Shown piece by piece: positions 1-13,970 of a stretch of DNA of 64,000 nucleotides. The translations under genes were made by a program, and so were the position numbers. Position 1 is the stretch's first letter; the number at the start of each line of letters is the position of its first letter. The notes under the pieces were generated by a model. The model was not told the origin of the DNA. It was given only the letters and a program-made list of their open reading frames with translations, and searched no databases. This DNA is from Colletes latitarsis (Eukaryota; Arthropoda; Insecta; Hymenoptera; Colletidae): NCBI RefSeq assembly GCF_051014445.1, contig NW_027488378.1, forward strand, positions 2,728,001-2,792,000. The letters run 5' to 3'.

Positions 1-250
1 GCTCATACTTTCGCATTTTTCACCTACTGGTTGGCCAGATGCTGGGCGTTTTATGTGTTGGATCACGTGGTAATGTGGTACCGCACTGAAACAGTGAAGT
101 AATCCTGGATTCGATCCATATATTAGAGGGTAACACAGGTTAGGTTTGGGTTAGGTCTGGTATTTGCCATCATCTGGCTCATACTTTCGCATTTTTCGCA
201 TACTTGTTGGCCAGATCCAGGGCGTTTTCTGGTTTGGATCACGTAGTAAT

Positions 251-272
251 GTGGTACCACACTGAAACAGTG
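251..272. other. Conserved dyad block of the monomer (representative)
   Basis: The perfect 10-bp palindrome GTGGTACCAC is followed at once by CACTGAAACAGTG, a 5-bp stem with a 3-nt loop. The block is kept in most monomers. In one sub-type the palindrome becomes GTGGTACCGC while the CACTG/CAGTG stem stays; in another CACACAGCCACATGA replaces the second dyad. It contains the KpnI site GGTACC, so KpnI digestion should give a 176-bp ladder. Dyads are common in functional satellites and may bind protein or extrude as cruciforms; nothing here shows a function. Confidence 0.6.
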
Positions 273-1261
273 AGTTAATTCTGGATTCGATCTATATATT
301 AGAGGGTAACACCGGTTAGGTTTGGGTTAGGTCTCGTATTTGTCATCATCCGGCTCATACTTTCGCATATTTCGCATACTTGTTGGCCAGATCCTGGGCG
401 TTTTCTGGTTTGGATCACGTCGTAATGTAGGACCACTCTGAAGCTGTGAGTTAAACCTGGATTCAATCTATATATTAGAGGGTAACACCGGTTAGGTTTG
501 GGTTAGGTCTGGTATTTGCCATGATCTGCCTCATACTTTCGCAATTTTCGCATACTTGTTGGCCAGATCCTGGGCGTTTACTGGTTTGGATCACATAGCA
601 ATGTTGTATCACACTTAAACAGTGAGTTAAGCCTGGATTCAATCTATATTTTCGAGGATAACACCGGTTAGGTCTGTGTTAGGTCTGGTATTTGCCATCA
701 TCCGACTCATACTTTCGCATTTTTCGCATACTTATTGGCCAGATCCTGGGCGTCTTCTGGTTTGGATCTCGTAGTCATGTAGAGCCACTCTGAAACAGTG
801 TGTTAAGCCCAGATTCAATCTATATTTTAGATGATAACACCGGTTAGGTTTGGGTTAGGTCTGGTATTTGCCATCATCTGGCTCATACTTTCGCAATTTT
901 CGAATACTTGTTGGCCAGATCCTGGGCGTTTTCTGGGTTGGATCAGGTAGTACTGTGGTACCGCACTGAAACAGTGAAGTAATCCTGGATTCGATCTATA
1001 TATTAGAGGGTAACACCGGTTAGATTTTGGTTAGGTCTGGTATTTGCCATCATCTGGCTCATGCTTCCGCATTTTTCGCATACTTGTTGGCCAGATACTG
1101 GGCGTTTTCTGGGCTGTATCACGTGGTAATGTGGTACCGCGTTGCAACAGTGAAGTAATCCTGGATTCGATCTATATATTAGAGGGTAACACAGGTTAGG
1201 TTTGGGTTAGGTCTGGTATTTGCCATCATCTGGCTCATACTTTCGCATTTTTCGCATACTT

Positions 1262-4200
1262 GTTGGCCAGATCCAGGGCGTGTTCTGGTTTGGACCACGT
1301 AGTAATGTGGTACCACACAGCCACATGAGTTAAACCTGGATTCAATCTATATTTTAGAGCATAACACCGGTTATAGGTCACGGTTAGGTCTGGTATTTGC
1401 CATCATCCGGCTCATGCTTTCGCATTTGTCGCATACTTGTTGGCCAGATCCTGGGCGTTTTCTGGTTCGGATCACGTAGTAATGTGGTACCACACTGAAA
1501 CAGTGAGTTAATCCTGGATTCGATCTATATATTAGAGGGTAACACCGGTTAGGTTTGGGTTAGGTCTGGTATTTGCCATCATCTGGCTCATACTTTCGCA
1601 ATTTTCGCATACTTGTTGGCCAGATCCTGGGCGTTTTCTGGGTTGGATCAGGTAGTAGTGTGGTACCGCACTGAAACAGTGAAGTAATCCTGGATTCGGT
1701 CTATATATTAGAGGGTAACACCGTTTAGGTTTGGGTTGGATCTGGTATTTGCCATCATCAGGCTCATGCTTCCGCATTTTTCGCATACTAGATGGCCATA
1801 TCCAGGGCGTTTTCTGGTTTGGATCACGCAGTAATGTGGTACCACACTGAAACAGTGAGTTTATCTTGGATCCAATCTATATTTTGGAGGATGACACCGG
1901 TTAGGTCAGGGTTAGGTCTGGTATTTGACATCATCTGGCTCATACTTTCGCAATTTTCGCATACTTGTTGGCGAGATCCTGGGCGTTTTCTGGTTTGGAT
2001 CACGCAGTAATGTGGTACCACACTGAAACAGTGAGTTAAACCTGGATTCAATCTATATTTTAGAGGATAACACCGATTAGGTCTGGGTTAGGTCTGGTAT
2101 TTGATATAATCTGGCTCATACTTTCGCATTTTTCGCATACTTGTTGGCCAGATCCTGGGCGTTTTCAGGTTTGGATCACGTACTAATGTGGAACCACACT
2201 GAAACAGTGAGCTAATCCTGGATTCGATCTATATATTAGAGGGTAACACCGGTTAGGTCAGGGTTAGGTCAGGTATTCGCCATCATCTGGCTCATACTTT
2301 CGCAATTTTCGTATACTTGTTGGCCAGATCCTGGGCGTTTTCTGGGTTGGATCAGGTAGTAGTGTGGTACCGCACTGAAACAGTGAAGTAATCCTGGATT
2401 CGATCTATATATTAGAGGGCAACACCGGTTAGGTTTGGGTTAGGTCTGGTATTTGCCATCATCTGGCTCATACTTTCGCATTTTTCGCCTACTTGTTGGC
2501 CAGATACTGGGCGTTTTCTGGGTTGGATCACGTAGTAATGTGGCACCACACTGAAACAGTGAGTTAAACCTGGATTCAATCTATATTTTAGAGGATAACA
2601 CCGGTTAGGTCTGGGTTAGGTCTGGTATTTGATATAATCTGGCTCATACTTTCGCATTTTTCGCATACTTGTTGGCCAGATCCTGGGCGTTTTCAGGTTT
2701 GGATCACGTAGTAATGTGGTACCACACTGAAACAGTGAGTTAATCCTGGATTCGATCTATATATTAGAGGGTAACACCGGTTAGGTTTGGGTTAGGTCTG
2801 GTATTTGTCATCATCCGGCTCATACTTTCGCATATTTCGCATACTTGTTGGCCAGATCCTGGGGGTTTTCTGGTTTGGATCACGTAGTAATGTAGAACCA
2901 CTCTGAAGCTGTGAGTTAAACCTGGATTCAATCTATATATTAGAGGGTAACACCGGTTAGGTCAGGGTTGGGTTTGGTATTTGCCATCATCTGCCTCATA
3001 CTTTCGCAATTTTCGCATACTTGTTGGCCAGATCCAGGGCGTTTTCTGGTTTGGACCACGTAGTAATGTGGTACCACACAGCCACATGAGTTAAACCTGG
3101 ATTCAATCTATATTTTAGAGCATAACACCGGTTATAGGTCACGGTTAGGTCTGGTATTTGCCATCATCCGGCTCATGCTTTCGCATTTGTCGCATACTTG
3201 TTGGCCAGATCCTGGGCGTTTTCTGGTTCGGATCACGTAGTAATGTGGTACCACACTGAAACAGTGAGTTAATCCTGGATTCGATCTATATATTAGAGGG
3301 TAACACCGGTTAGGTTTGGGTTAGGACTGGTATTTGCCATCATCTGGCTCATACTTTCGCAATTTTCGCATACTTGTTGGCCAGATCCTGGGCGTTTTCT
3401 GGGTTGGATCAGGTAGTAGTGTGGTACCGCACTGAAACAGTGAAGTAATCCTGGATTCGGTCTATATATTAGAGGGTAACACCGTTTAGGTTTGGGTTGG
3501 ATCTGGTATTTGCCATCATCAGGCTCATGCTTCCGCATTTTTCGCATACTAGATGGCCATATCCAGGGCGTTTTCTGGTTTGGATCACGCAGTAATGTGG
3601 TACCACACTGAAACAGTGAGTTTATCTTGGATCCAATCTATATTTTGGAGGATGACACCGGTTAGGTCAGGGTTAGGTCTGGTATTTGACATCATCTGGC
3701 TCATACTTTCGCATTTTTCGCATACTTGTTGGCGAGATCCTGGGCGTTTTCTGGTTTGGATCACGCAGTAATGTGGTACCACACTGAAACAGTGAGTTAA
3801 ACCTGGATTCAATCTATATTTTAGAGGATAACACCGGTTAGGTCTGGGTTAGGTCTGGTATTTGATATAATCTGGCTCATACTTTCGCATTTTTCGCATA
3901 CTTGTTGGCCAGATCCTGGGCGTTTTCTGGGTTGGATCAGGTAGTAGTGTGGTACCGCACTGAAACAGTGAAGTAATCCTGGATTCGATCTATATATTAG
4001 AGGGCAACACCGGTTAGGTTTGGGTTAGGTCTGGTATTTGCCATCATCTGGCTCATACTTTCGAATTTTTCGCCTACTTGTTGGCCAGATACTGGGCGTT
4101 TTCTGGGTTGGATCACGTAGTAATGTGGCACCACACTGAAACAGTGAGTTAAACCTGGATTCAATCTATATTTTAGAGGATAACACCGGTTAGGTCTGGG

Positions 4201-4370
4201 TTAGGTCTGGTATTTGATATAATCTGGCTCATACTTTCGCATTTTTCGCATACTTGTTGGCCAGATCCTGGGCGTTTTCAGGTTTGGATCACGTAGTAAT
4301 GTGGTACCACACTGAAACAGTGAGTTAATCCTGGATTCGATCTATATATTAGAGGGTAACACCGGTTAGG
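1262..4370 (+). repeat. Higher-order repeat, about 1.76 kb, two copies
   Basis: The sequence from about 1262 recurs from about 3023 at an offset of 1761 bp (ten monomers plus one base) with only scattered differences, up to about 2167/3928. Beyond that the match continues to about 2790/4370 at an offset near 1585, so one monomer is absent from the second copy. Rare variants such as GGTTATAGGTCACGG (near 1369 and 3130) and AGGGCAACACC (near 2417 and 4002) occur in both copies. This points to duplication by unequal exchange. Confidence 0.8.
2077..2097 (+). repeat. Telomere-like 11-mer pair inside a monomer (representative)
   Basis: This monomer reads TTAGGTCTGGG followed directly by TTAGGTCTGG and then T, so 21 of the 22 bases of two perfect 11-mers are present. 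Other monomers carry TTAGGTTTGGG or TTAGGTCAGGG as the first unit and nearly always TTAGGTCTGG as the second. The unit starts with TTAGG, the common insect telomere repeat. From memory, 11-nt motifs of this form are reported as telomere repeats in some Hymenoptera. Whether the satellite captured telomeric DNA or only resembles it is inference. Confidence 0.8.
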
Positions 4371-4559
4371 TCAGGGTTAGGACTGGTATTCGCCATCATC
4401 TGGCTCATACTTTCGCTTTTTTAACCTACTTGTTGGCCAGATACTGGGCGTTTTCTGAGTTGGATCACGTGGTAATGTGGTACCGCACTGAAACAGTGAA
4501 GTAATCCAGGATTCGATCTATATATTAGAGGTTAACACAGGTTAGGTTTGGGTTAGGTC

Positions 4560-7500
4560 TGGTATTTGCCAACATCTGGCTCATACTTTCGCATTTTTCG
4601 CATACTTGTTGGCCAGATCCAGGGCGTATTCTGGTTTGGATCACGTAGTAATGTGGTACCACACAGCAACAAGAGTTAAACATGGATTCAATCTATATTT
4701 TAGAGGATAACACCGGTTAGGTTTGGGTTAGGTCTGGTATTTGCCATCATCTGGCTCATACTTTCGCATTTTTCGCATACTTGTTGGCCAGATCCTGGGC
4801 GTTTTCTGGGTTGGATCAGGTAGTAGTGTGGTACCGCACTGAAACAGTGAAGTAATCCTGGATTCGATCTATATATTAGAGGGTAACACCGGTCAGGTTT
4901 GGGTTAGGTCAGGTATTTGCGATCATCTGGCTCATGCTTCCGCATTTTTCGCAAACTTGTTGGCCAGATCCTGGGCGTTTTCTGGGTTGGATCAGGTAGT
5001 AGTGTGGTTCCGCACCGAAACAGTGAAGTAATCCTAGATTCGATCTATATATTAGAGGGCAACACAGGTTAGGTTTGGGTTAGGTCTGGTATTTGCCATC
5101 ATCTGGCTCATACTTTCGTATTTTTCGCATATTTGTTGGCCAGAACCAGGGCGTATTCTGGTTTGGATCACGTAGTAATGTGGTACCAAACAGCCACATG
5201 AGTTAAACCTGGATTCAATCTATATTTTAGAGGATAACACCGGTTAGGTCAGGGTTAGGTCTGGTATTTGCCATCATCTGGCTCATATTTTCGCATTTTT
5301 CGCATACGTGTTGGCCAGATCCAGGGCGTATTCTGGTTTGGATCACGTAGTAATGTGGTACCACACAGCCACATGATTTAAACCTGGATTCAATGTATAT
5401 TTTAGAGGATCACACCGGTTAGGTTTGGGTTAGGTCTGGTATTTGCCATCATCTGGCTCATACTTTCGCAATTTTCGAATACTTGTTGGCCAGATCCTGG
5501 GCGTTTTCTGGGTTGGATCAGGTAGTAGTGTTGTACCGCACTGAAACAGTGAAGTAATCCTGGATTCGATCTATATATTAGAGGGTAACACCGGTCAGGT
5601 TTGGGTTAGGTCAGGTATTTGCGATCATCTGGCTCATGCTTCCGCATTTTTCGCATACTTGTTGGCCAGATCCTGGCCGTTTTCTGGGTTGAATCAGGTA
5701 GTAGTGTGGTACCGCACTGAAACAGTGAAGTAATCCTGGATTCGATCTATATATTAGAGGGTAACACCGTTTAGGTTTGGGTTAGATCTGGTATTTGCCA
5801 TCATCTGGCTCATGCTTCCTCATTTTTCGCATACTTGATGGCCAGATCCAGGTCGTTTTCTGGTTTGGATCACGCAGTAATGTGGTACCACACTGAAACA
5901 GTGAGTTTATCTTAGATTCAATCTATATTTTGGAGGATGACACAGGTTAGGTCAGGGTTCGGTCTGGTATTTGCTATAATCTGGCTCATACTTTCGCATT
6001 TTTCCCATACTTGTTGGCCAGATCCTGGGCGTTTTCAGGTCTGGATCTGGTAGTAGTGTGGTACCGCACTGAAACAGTGAAGTAATCCTGGATTCGATCT
6101 ATATATTAGAGGGTAACACCGGTTAGGTTTGGGTTAGGTCAGGTAATAGCCATCATCTGGCTCATGCTTCCGCATTTTTCGCATACTTGTTGGCCAGATC
6201 CTGGCCGTTTTCTGGGTTGAATCAGGTAGTAGTGTGGTACCGCACTGAAACAGTGAAGTAATCCTGGATTCGATCTATATATTAGTGGGTAACACCGGTT
6301 AGGATTGGGTTAGGTCTGGTATTTGTCATCATCCGGCTCATACTTTCGCATTTTTCGCATACTTTTTGGCCAGCTCCTGGGCGTTTTCTGGGTTGGATCA
6401 GGTAGTAGTGTGGTACCGCACTGAAACAGTGAAGTAATCCTGGATTCGATCTATATATTAGAGCGTAACACCGTTTAGGTTTGGGTTAGATCTGGTATTT
6501 GCCATCATCTGGCTCATGCTTCCGCATATTTCGCATACTTGATGGCCAGATCCAGGGCGTTTTCTGGTTTGGATCACGCAGTAATGTGGTACCACACTGA
6601 AACAGTGAGTTTATCTTGGATTCAATCTATATTTTGGAGGATGACACCGGTTAGGTCATGGTTAGGTCTGGTATTTGCTATAATCTGGCTCATACTTTCG
6701 CATTTTTCGCATACTTGTTGGCCAGATCCTGGGCGTTTTCAGGTTTGGATCACGTAGTAATGTGGTACCACACTGAAACAGTGAGTTAATCCAGGATTCA
6801 ATCTGTATATTAGAGGGTAACACCGGTTAGGTTTGGGTTAGGTCTGGTATGTGCCATCATCTGGCTCACGCTTCCGCATTTTTCGCAAACTTGTTGGCCA
6901 GACCCTGGGCGTTATCTGGGTTGGATCAGGTAGTAGTGTGGTACCGCAATGAAACAGTGAAGTAATCCTAGATTCGATCTATATATTAGAGGGCAACACA
7001 GGTTAGGTTTGGGTTAGGTCTGGTATTTGCCATCATCTGGCTCATACTTTCGTATTTTTCGCATATTTGTTGGCCAGAACCAGGGCGTATTCTGGTTTGG
7101 ATCACGTAGTAATGTGGTACCACACAGCCACATGATTTAAACCTGGATTCAATGTATATTTTAGAGGATCACACCGGTTAGGTTTGGGTTAGGTCTGGTA
7201 TTTGCCATCATCTGGCTCATACTTTCGCAATTTTCGAATACTTGTTGGCCAGATCCTGGGCGTTTTCTGGGTTGGATCAGGTAGTAGTGTGGTACCGCAC
7301 TGAAACAGTGAAGTAATCCTGGATTCGATCTATATATTAGAGGGTAACACCGGTCAGGTTTGGGTTAGGTCAGGTATTTGCGATCATCTGGCTCATGCTT
7401 CCGCATTTTTCGCATACTTGTTGGCCAGATCCTGGCCGTTTTCTGGGTTGAATCAGGTAGTAGTGTGGTACCGCACTGAAACAGTGAAGTAATCCTGGAT

Positions 7501-10500
7501 TCGATCTATATATTAGAGGGTAACACCGGTTAGGTCAGGGTTAGGTCTGGTATTTGCTATAATCTGGCTCATACTTTCGCATTTTTCGCGTACTTGTTGG
7601 CCAGACCCTGGGCGTTATCTGGGTTGGATCAGGTAGTAGTGTGGTACCGCACTGAAACAGTGAAGTAATCCTGGATTCGATCTATATATTAGAGGGTAAC
7701 ACCGGTTAGGTCAGGGTTAGGTCTGGTATGTGCCATCATCTGGCTCACGCTTCCGCATTTTTCGCAAACTTGTTGGCCAGACCCTGGGCGTTATCTGGGT
7801 TGGATCAGGTAGTAGTGTGGTACCGCAATGAAACAGTGAAGTAATCCTAGATTCGATCTATATATTAGAGGGCAACACAGGTTAGGTTTGGGTTAGGTCT
7901 GGTATTTGCCATCATCTGGCTCATACTTTCGTATTTTTCGCATATTTGTTGGCCAGATCCTGGGCGTTTTCAGGTTTGGATCACGTAGTAATGTGGTACC
8001 ACACTGAAACAGTGAGCTAATCCTGGATTCGATCTATAAATTAGAGGGTAACACCAGTTATGTCTGGGTTAGGTCTGGTATTTGCCATCATCTGCGACAT
8101 GCTTTCGCATTTTTCCCCTACTTGTTTGCCAGATCCTGGGCGTTTTCTGGGTCGTATCACGTAGTAACGTGGCACCACACTCAAACAGTGAGTTAAACCT
8201 GGATTCAATCTATATTTTAGAGGATAACACCAGTTAGGTTTGGGTTAGGTCTGGTATTTGCCATCATCTGCCTCATGCTTTCGCATTTTTCTCCCACTTG
8301 TTGGCCAGATCCTGGGCGTTTTCTGGGTCGGATCACGTAGTAATGCGGCACCACACTCAAACAGTGAGTTAAACCTGGATTCGATCTATATATTAGTGGG
8401 TAACACCGGTTAGGATTGGGTTAGGTCTGGTATTTGTCATCATCCGGCTCATACTTTCGCATTTTTCGCATACTTGTTGGCCAGATCCTGGGCGTTTTCA
8501 GGTTTGGATCACGTAGCAATGTGGTACCACACTGAAACAGTGAGTTAATCCTGGATTCGATCTATATATTAGAGGGTAACACCGGTTAGGTTTGGGTTAG
8601 GTCAGATATTTGCCATCATCTGGCTCATACTTTCGCATTTTTCGCATACTTGTTGGCTAGATCCTGGGCGTTTTCTGGTTTGGATCACATAGCAATGTGG
8701 TATCACACTTAAACAGTGAGTTAAACCTGGATTCAGTCTATATTTTAGAGGATAATACCGGTTAGATCTGGGTTAGGTCTGGTATTTGCCATCATCTGCC
8801 TCATGCTTTCGCATTTTTCTCCCACTTGTTGGCCAGATCCTGGGCGTTTTCTGGGTCGGATCACGTAGTAATGCGGCACCACACTCAAACAGTGAGTTAA
8901 ACCTGGATTCAATCTATATTTTAGAGGATAATACCGGTTAGATCTGGGTTAGGTCTGGTATTTGCCATCATCCGACTCATGCTTTCGCATTTTTCGCATA
9001 CTTATTGGCCAGATCCTGGGCGTTTTCTGGTTTGGATCACTTAGTAATGTGGTATCACACTGAAACAGTGAGTTAATCTTGGATTCAATCTATATTTTAG
9101 AGGATAACACCGGTTAGGTCAGGGTTAGGTCTGGTATTTGCCATAATCTGGCTCATACTTTCGCATTTTTCACCTACTTGTTGGCCAGATACAGGGCGTT
9201 TTCTTGGTTGGATCACGTAGTAATGTGGTACCGCACTGAAACAGTGAAGTAATCCTAGATTCGATCTATATATTAGAGGGCAACACAGGTTAGGTTTGGG
9301 TTAGGTCTGGTATTTGCCATCATCTGGCTCATACTTTCGTATTTTTCGCATATTTGTTGGCCAGATCCACGGCGTATTCTGGTTTGGATCACGTAGTAAT
9401 GTGGTACCACACAGCCACATGATTTAAACCTGGATTCAATCTATATTTTAGAGGTTAACATCGGTTAGGTTTGGGTTAGGTCTGGTATTTGCCATCATCT
9501 GGCTCATACTTTCGCATATTTCGCATACTTGTTGGCCAGATCCTGGGCGTTTTCTGGGTTGGATCAGGTAGTAGTGTGGTACCGCACTGAAACAGTGAAG
9601 TAATCCTGGATTCGATCTATATATTAGAGGGTAACACCGGTCAGGTTTGGGTTAGGTCAGGTATTTGCGATCATCTGGCTCATGCTTCCGCATTTTTCGC
9701 AAACTTGTTGGCCAGATCCTGGGCGTTTTCTGGGTTGGATCAGGTAGTAGTGTGGTACCGCACCGAAACAGTGAAGTAATCCTAGATTCGATCTATATAT
9801 TAGAGGGCAACACAGGTTAGGTTTGGGTTAGGTCTGGTATTTGCCATCATCTGGCTCATACTTTCGTATTTTTCGCATATTTGTTGGCCAGAACCAGGGC
9901 GTATTCTGGTTTGGATCACGTAGTAATGTGGTACCAAACAGCCACATGAGTTAAACCTGGATTCAATCTATATTTTAGAGGATAACACCGGTTAGGTCAG
10001 GGTTAGGTCTGGTATTTGCCATCATCTGGCTCATATTTTCGCATTTTTCGCATACGTGTTGGCCAGATCCAGGGCGTATTCTGGTTTGGATCACGTAGTA
10101 ATGTGGTACCACACAGCCACATGATTTAAACCTGGATTCAATGTATATTTTAGAGGATCACACCGGTTAGGTTTGGGTTAGGTCTGGTATTTGCCATCAT
10201 CTGGCTCATGCTTCCGCATTTTTCGCATACTTGTTGGCCAGATCCTGGCCGTTTTCTGGGTTGAATCAGGTAGTAGTGTGGTACCGCACTGAAACAGTGA
10301 AGTAATCCTGGATTCGATCTATATATTAGAGGGTAACACCGTTTAGGTTTGGGTTAGATCTGGTATTTGCCATCATCTGGCTCATGCTTCCTCATTTTTC
10401 GCATACTTGATGGCCAGATCCAGGTCGTTTTCTGGTTTGGATCACGCAGTAATGTGGTACCACACTGAAACAGTGAGTTTATCTTAGATTCAATCTATAT

Positions 10501-13500
10501 TTTGGAGGATGACACAGGTTAGGTCAGGGTTCGGTCTGGTATTTGCTATAATCTGGCTCATACTTTCGCATTTTTCCCATACTTGTTGGCCAGATCCTGG
10601 GCGTTTTCAGGTCTGGATCTGGTAGTAGTGTGGTACCGCACTGAAACAGTGAAGTAATCCTGGATTCGATCTATATATTAGAGGGTAACACCGGTTAGGT
10701 TTGGGTTAGGTCAGGTAATAGCCATCATCTGGCTCATGCTTCCGCATTTTTCGCATACCTGTTGGCCAGATCCTGGGCGTTTTCTGGGTTGGATCAGGTA
10801 GTAGTGTGGTACCGCACTGAAGCAGTGAAGTAATCCTGGATTCGATCTATATATTAGAGGGTAACACCGTTTAGGTTTGGTTTAGATCTGGTATTTGCCA
10901 TCATCTGGCTCATGCTTCCGCATTTTTCGCATACTTGTTGGCCAGATCCTGGCCGTTTTCTGGGTTGAATCAGGTAGTAGTGTGGTACCGCACTGAAACA
11001 GTGAAGTAATCCTGGATTCGATCTATATATTAGTGGGTAACACCGGTTAGGATTGGGTTAGGTCTGGTATTTGTCATCATCCGGCTCATACTTTCGCATT
11101 TTTCGCATACTTTTTGGCCAGCTCCTGGGCGTTTTCTGGGTTGGATCAGGTAGTAGTGTGGTACCGCACTGAAACAGTAATCCTGGATTCGATCTATATA
11201 TTAGAGCGTAACACCGTTTAGGTTTGGGTTAGATCTGGTATTTGCCATCATCTGGCTCATGCTTCCGCATATTTCGCATACTTGATGGCCAGATCCAGGG
11301 CGTTTTCTGGTTTGGATCACGCAGTAATGTGGTACCACACTGAAACAGTGAGTTTATCTTGGATTCAATCTATATTTTGGAGGATGACACCGGTTAGGTC
11401 ATGGTTAGGTCTGGTATTTGCTATAATCTGGCTCATACTTTCGCATTTTTCGCATACTTGTTGGCCAGATCCTGGGCGTTTTCAGGTTTGGATCACGTAG
11501 TAATGTGGTACCACACTGAAACAGTGAGTTAATCCTGGATTCAATCTGTATATTAGAGGGTAACACCGGTTAGGTTTGGGTTAGGTCTGGTTTGTGCCAT
11601 CATCTGGCTCACGCTTCCGCATTTTTCGCAAACTTGTTGGCCAGACCCTGGGCGTTTTCTGGGTTGGATCAGGTAGTAGTGTGGTACCGCACTGAAACAG
11701 TGAAGTAATCCTAGATTCGATCTATATATTAGAGGGCAACACAGGTTAGGTTTGGGTTAGGTCTGGTATTTGCCATCATCTGGCTCATACTTTCGTATTT
11801 TTCGCATATTTGTTGGCCAGAACCAGGGCGTATTCTGGTTTGGATCACGTAGTAATGTGGTACCAAACAGCCACATGAGTTAAACCTGGATCCAATATAT
11901 ATTTTAGAGGATAACACCGGTTAGGTCAGGGTTAGGTCTGGTATTTGCCATCATCTGGCTTATATTTTCGCATTTTTCGCATTCGTGTTGGCCAGATCCA
12001 GGGCGTATTCTGGTTTGGATCACGTAGTAATGTGGTACCACACAGCCACATGATTTAAACCTGGATTCAATGTATATTTTAGAGGATCACACCGGTTAGG
12101 TTTGGGTTAGGTCTGGTATTTGCCATCATCTGGCTAATACTTTCGCAATTTTCGAATACTTGTTGGCCAGATCCTGGGCGTTTTCTGGGTTGGATCAGGT
12201 AGTAGTGTGGTACCGCACTGAAACAGTGAAGTAATCCTGGATTCGATCTATATATTAGAGGGTAACACCGGTCAGGTTTGGGTTAGGTCAGGTATTTGCG
12301 ATCATCTGGCTCATGCTTCCGCATTTTTCGCATACTTGTTGGCCAGATCCTGGCCGTTTTCTGGGTTGAATCAGGTAGTAGTGTGGTACCGCACTGAAAC
12401 AGTGAAGTAATCCTGGATTCGATCTATATATTAGAGGGTAACACCGTTTAGGTTTGGGTTAGATCTGGTATTTGCCATCATCTGGCACATGCTTCCGCAT
12501 ATTTCGCAACTTGATGGCCAGATCCAGGGCGTTTTCTGGTTTGGATCACGCAGTAATGTGGTACCACACTGAAACAGTGAGTTTATCTTGGATTCAATCT
12601 ATATTTTGGAGGATGACACCGGTTAGGTCAGGGTTAGGTCTGGTATTTGCTATAATCTGGCTCATACTTTCGCATTTTTCGCGTACTTGTTGGCCAGATC
12701 CTGGGCGTTTTCAGGTTTGGATCACGTAGTAATGTGGTACCACACTGAAACAGTGAGTTAATCCTGGATTCGATCTATAAATTAGAGGGTAACACCAGTT
12801 ATGTCTGGGTTAGGTCTGGTATTTGCCATCATCTGCGTCATGCTTTCGCATTTTTCCCCTACTTGTTTGCCAGATCCTGGGCGTTTTCTGGGTCGTATCA
12901 CGTAGTAACGTGGCACCACACTCAAACAGTGAGTTAAACCTGGATTCAATCTATATTTTAGAGGATAACACCAGTTAGGTTTGGGTTAGGTCTGGTATTT
13001 GCCATCATCTGCCTCATGCTTTCGCATTTTTCTCCCACTTGTTGGCCAGATCCCGGGCGTTTTCTGGGTCGGATCACGTAGTAATGCGGCACCACACTCA
13101 AACAGTGAGTTAAACCTGGATTCGATCTATATATTAGTGGGTAACACCGGTTAGGATTGGGTTTGGTCTGGTATTTGTCATCATCCGGCTCATACTTTCG
13201 CATTTTTCGCATACTTGTTGGCCAGATCCTGGGCGTTTTCAGGTTTGGATCACGTAGCAATGTGGTACCACACTGAAACAGTGAGTTAATCCTGGATTCG
13301 ATCTATATATTAGAGGGTAACACCGGTTAGGTTTGGGTTAGGTCAGATATTTGCCATCATCTGGCTCATACTTTCGCATTTTTCGCATACTTGTTGGCTA
13401 GATCCTGGGCGTTTTCTGGTTTGGATCACATAGCAATGTGGTATCACACTTAAACAGTGAGTTAAACCTGGATTCAGTCTATATTTTAGAGGATAATACC

Positions 13501-13970
13501 GGTTAGATCTGGGTTAGGTCTGGTATTTGCCATCATCTGCCTCATGCTTTCGCATTTTTCTCCCACTTGTTGGCCAGATCCTGGGCGTTTTCTGGGTCGG
13601 ATCACGTAGTAATGCGGCACCACACTCAAACAGTGAGTTAAACCTGGATTCAATCTATATTTTAGAGGATAATACCGGTTAGATCTGGGTTAGGTCTGGT
13701 ATTTGCCATCATCCGACTCATGCTTTCGCATTTTTCGCATACTTATTGGCCAGATCCTGGGCGTTTTCTGGTTTGGATCACTTAGTAATGTGGTATCACA
13801 CTGAAACAGTGAGTTAATCTTGGATTCAATCTATATTTTAGAGGATAACACCGGTTAGGTCAGGGTTAGGTCTGGTATTTGCCATCATCTGGCTCATACT
13901 TTCGCATTCTTCACCTACTTGTTGGCCAGATACTGGGCGTTTTCTTGGTTGGATCACGTAGTAATGTGGC
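4560..13970 (+). repeat. Higher-order repeat, about 4.74 kb, tandem pair
   Basis: Two long blocks, about 4560-9230 and 9300-13970, match monomer for monomer at an offset near 4741-4748 bp (about 27 monomers). Diagnostic shared variants include CGCACCGAAACAG (5011 and 9759), GGTCTGGATCTGG (6041 and 10613, where the offset drops by one monomer), and CAGTTATGTCTGGG (8055 and 12796). A monomer near 5440-5640 is missing from the second copy. Near 11178 the second copy has a 5-bp deletion (CTGAAACAGTAATCC). Boundaries are estimated by eye to about 100 bp. Confidence 0.75.
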
